Below, piece by piece: positions 63,224-64,000 of a stretch of DNA of 64,000 nucleotides. The notes under the pieces were generated by a model. That model saw only the letters and a list, made by a program, of their open reading frames with translations. It was not told the origin of the DNA and ran no database searches. Made by a program: the position numbers and the translations under genes. Source of the DNA: Nitrospina sp. (GTDB taxonomy: Bacteria > Nitrospinota > Nitrospinia > Nitrospinales > VA-1); assembly GCA_018673915.1 (NCBI GenBank), contig JABHBK010000015.1:1-64000 (forward strand). The letters run 5' to 3'. Positions within the stretch are counted from its first letter, which is position 1; each line of letters opens with the position of its first letter.

Positions 63224-64000
63224 CTATCGACGTAGTATATCCACCATATGCTTGCGGATGCTACCCCGCTGATACACAATTTCAATCCTGCGATTGGTAG
63301 CACGGCCCTGTCGACTGTCATTGGGAACTTTAGGCCGGTATTGCGCAAAAGCTTCGATGGACAATTGTACTGGCGGGAACCCTGCAGATACCAGCTTTCT
63401 AGCCACTTCTGCAGCTCGGGAAGCTGACAATTCCCAGTTCGACGGGAACCGTTCCGTTCTTATGGGTGCGTTATCAGTATGTCCTTCAATCTTAACCTGA
63501 TAACTGAATTGCTGTAGAATATCGAAGACTTGTTTAATAATCTCATCCCCGGTATATGTCATCCTGGACTTTCCTGGCGGAAACATTACCGTATCTGAGA
63601 GGGTAATGATCGCACCCCGCTCATCTGAGGAGACATCAACCTTTCCTGACAATTTATTCTTGAAAACAAATTCCTCAACTTCTGAGGCGATTTCTTCCAC
63701 CTCTTTAGCCACCATTGCTCCGACTTCATCGACAGCATGAACGGTAGTTTCATCCAGAACTTGTTCCTTGATGACATCCAGTCCTTCTCGAATTCCGGCT
63801 TCAGGAATTTTTTCCTGCCCCAAGGCATCACGCATGGAAGATTTAATCTGCTTCCATTTTTCTTCCTCGATAGATCCCATAGCAAAAAGCAGGATGAAAA
63901 ACACCATGAGAAGCGTTACAAGATCCGCAAAGGTCATGACCCAGGCGGGTGAACCCTCAGGACACTCGTGATCCTCCTCATCTTCTTCCTCTTCAGGAGC
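63224..64000 (-). CDS. motB: Flagellar motor stator protein MotB (partial, open at right edge)
   Basis: The frame is open to base 64000 and contains about 258 residues. The N-terminal stretch (PEEEEDEEDHECPEGSPAWVMTFADLVTLLMVFFILLFA) has the MotB plug and single membrane helix with the conserved Asp. The OmpA-like peptidoglycan-binding domain follows (FQVKIEGHTDNAP-type, with WELSASRAAEVARKL). The acidic run before the helix is unusually long. With MotA it forms the proton or sodium channel of the motor. The ATG at 63937 lies inside the membrane region and is not the true start, which is outside the window. Confidence 0.93.
   Translation of the reverse strand, partial: APEEEEDEEDHECPEGSPAWVMTFADLVTLLMVFFILLFAMGSIEEEKWKQIKSSMRDALGQEKIPEAGIREGLDVIKEQVLDETTVHAVDEVGAMVAKEVEEIASEVEEFVFKNKLSGKVDVSSDERGAIITLSDTVMFPPGKSRMTYTGDEIIKQVFDILQQFSYQVKIEGHTDNAPIRTERFPSNWELSASRAAEVARKLVSAGFPPVQLSIEAFAQYRPKVPNDSRQGRATNRRIEIVYQRGSIRKHMVDILRR

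Noticed and set aside
1-64000. CRISPR arrays, insertion sequences, prophage or integrase signatures
   Set aside because: No array-like repeats, transposase, integrase or phage structural genes were seen anywhere in the window.

Overview
The window reads as 64 kb of densely packed chromosome from a Gram-negative, flagellated, probably autotrophic bacterium. A four-subunit 2-oxoacid:ferredoxin oxidoreductase operon lies close to sucCD, which is the succinyl-CoA/2-oxoglutarate segment of a reductive TCA cycle. With the DUF4390/NtrY-like pair, bacteriohemerythrin chemoreceptor, IHF-MerR pair and general gene style, this fits Nitrospinota (Nitrospina-like nitrite oxidisers) or a related deltaproteobacterium-like lineage. 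That assignment is inference: no rRNA, tRNA or nitrite oxidoreductase gene is present to fix it. I saw no phage, insertion sequence or CRISPR array.

Layout. 1-4962 (minus): a circularly permuted ATP-grasp, an alpha-E protein and a transglutaminase-like DUF2126 protein cut by the left edge. 5229-5978: a stomatin-like protein. 5986-12388 (minus): a Cus-type Cu(I)/Ag(I) efflux system led by a small Cys-rich exported protein. 12583-18497: a large DUF4175-like coiled-coil membrane protein, a TPR/HExxH protein and a MoxR ATPase. 18517-26821: a DEDDy exonuclease, fliD-fliS behind a clear sigma-28-type promoter, a soluble hemerythrin chemoreceptor, an HD-GYP protein and a PAS-LuxR regulator. 26975-34372: sucCD, three small unknown or DUF genes, the oxidoreductase operon and ndk; exact inverted 20-nt repeats sit at both ends of the stretch after sucD.

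34503-43660: a secreted unknown protein coupled to a radical SAM enzyme, a zinc ribbon, a PTPS-family enzyme overlapping folE, ybeZ-ybeY, a HIT protein, mutS, a sugar epimerase and a DUF4390 protein. 43691-50829: a GAF protein, an NtrY-like kinase, small RHH-like and DUF1566 proteins, a large HExxH protein and a redoxin. 50922-55369: merR, ihfA, an EF-G-like GTPase and two FKBP isomerases. 55473-64000 (minus): der, a repeat-bearing amidase, a phosphoesterase, nusB and the whole riboflavin pathway (ribD-ribE-ribBA-ribH) directly behind motB, which runs off the right edge.

Most of this is housekeeping in compact operons with frequent 4-30 nt overlaps. The least explained parts are the DUF4175/HExxH-TPR/MoxR operon, the secreted protein/radical SAM pair, the ATP-grasp/alpha-E/transglutaminase cluster, the Cys-rich leader gene of the Cus operon, and the oxidoreductase operon leader, which carries a THI-box-like fragment.
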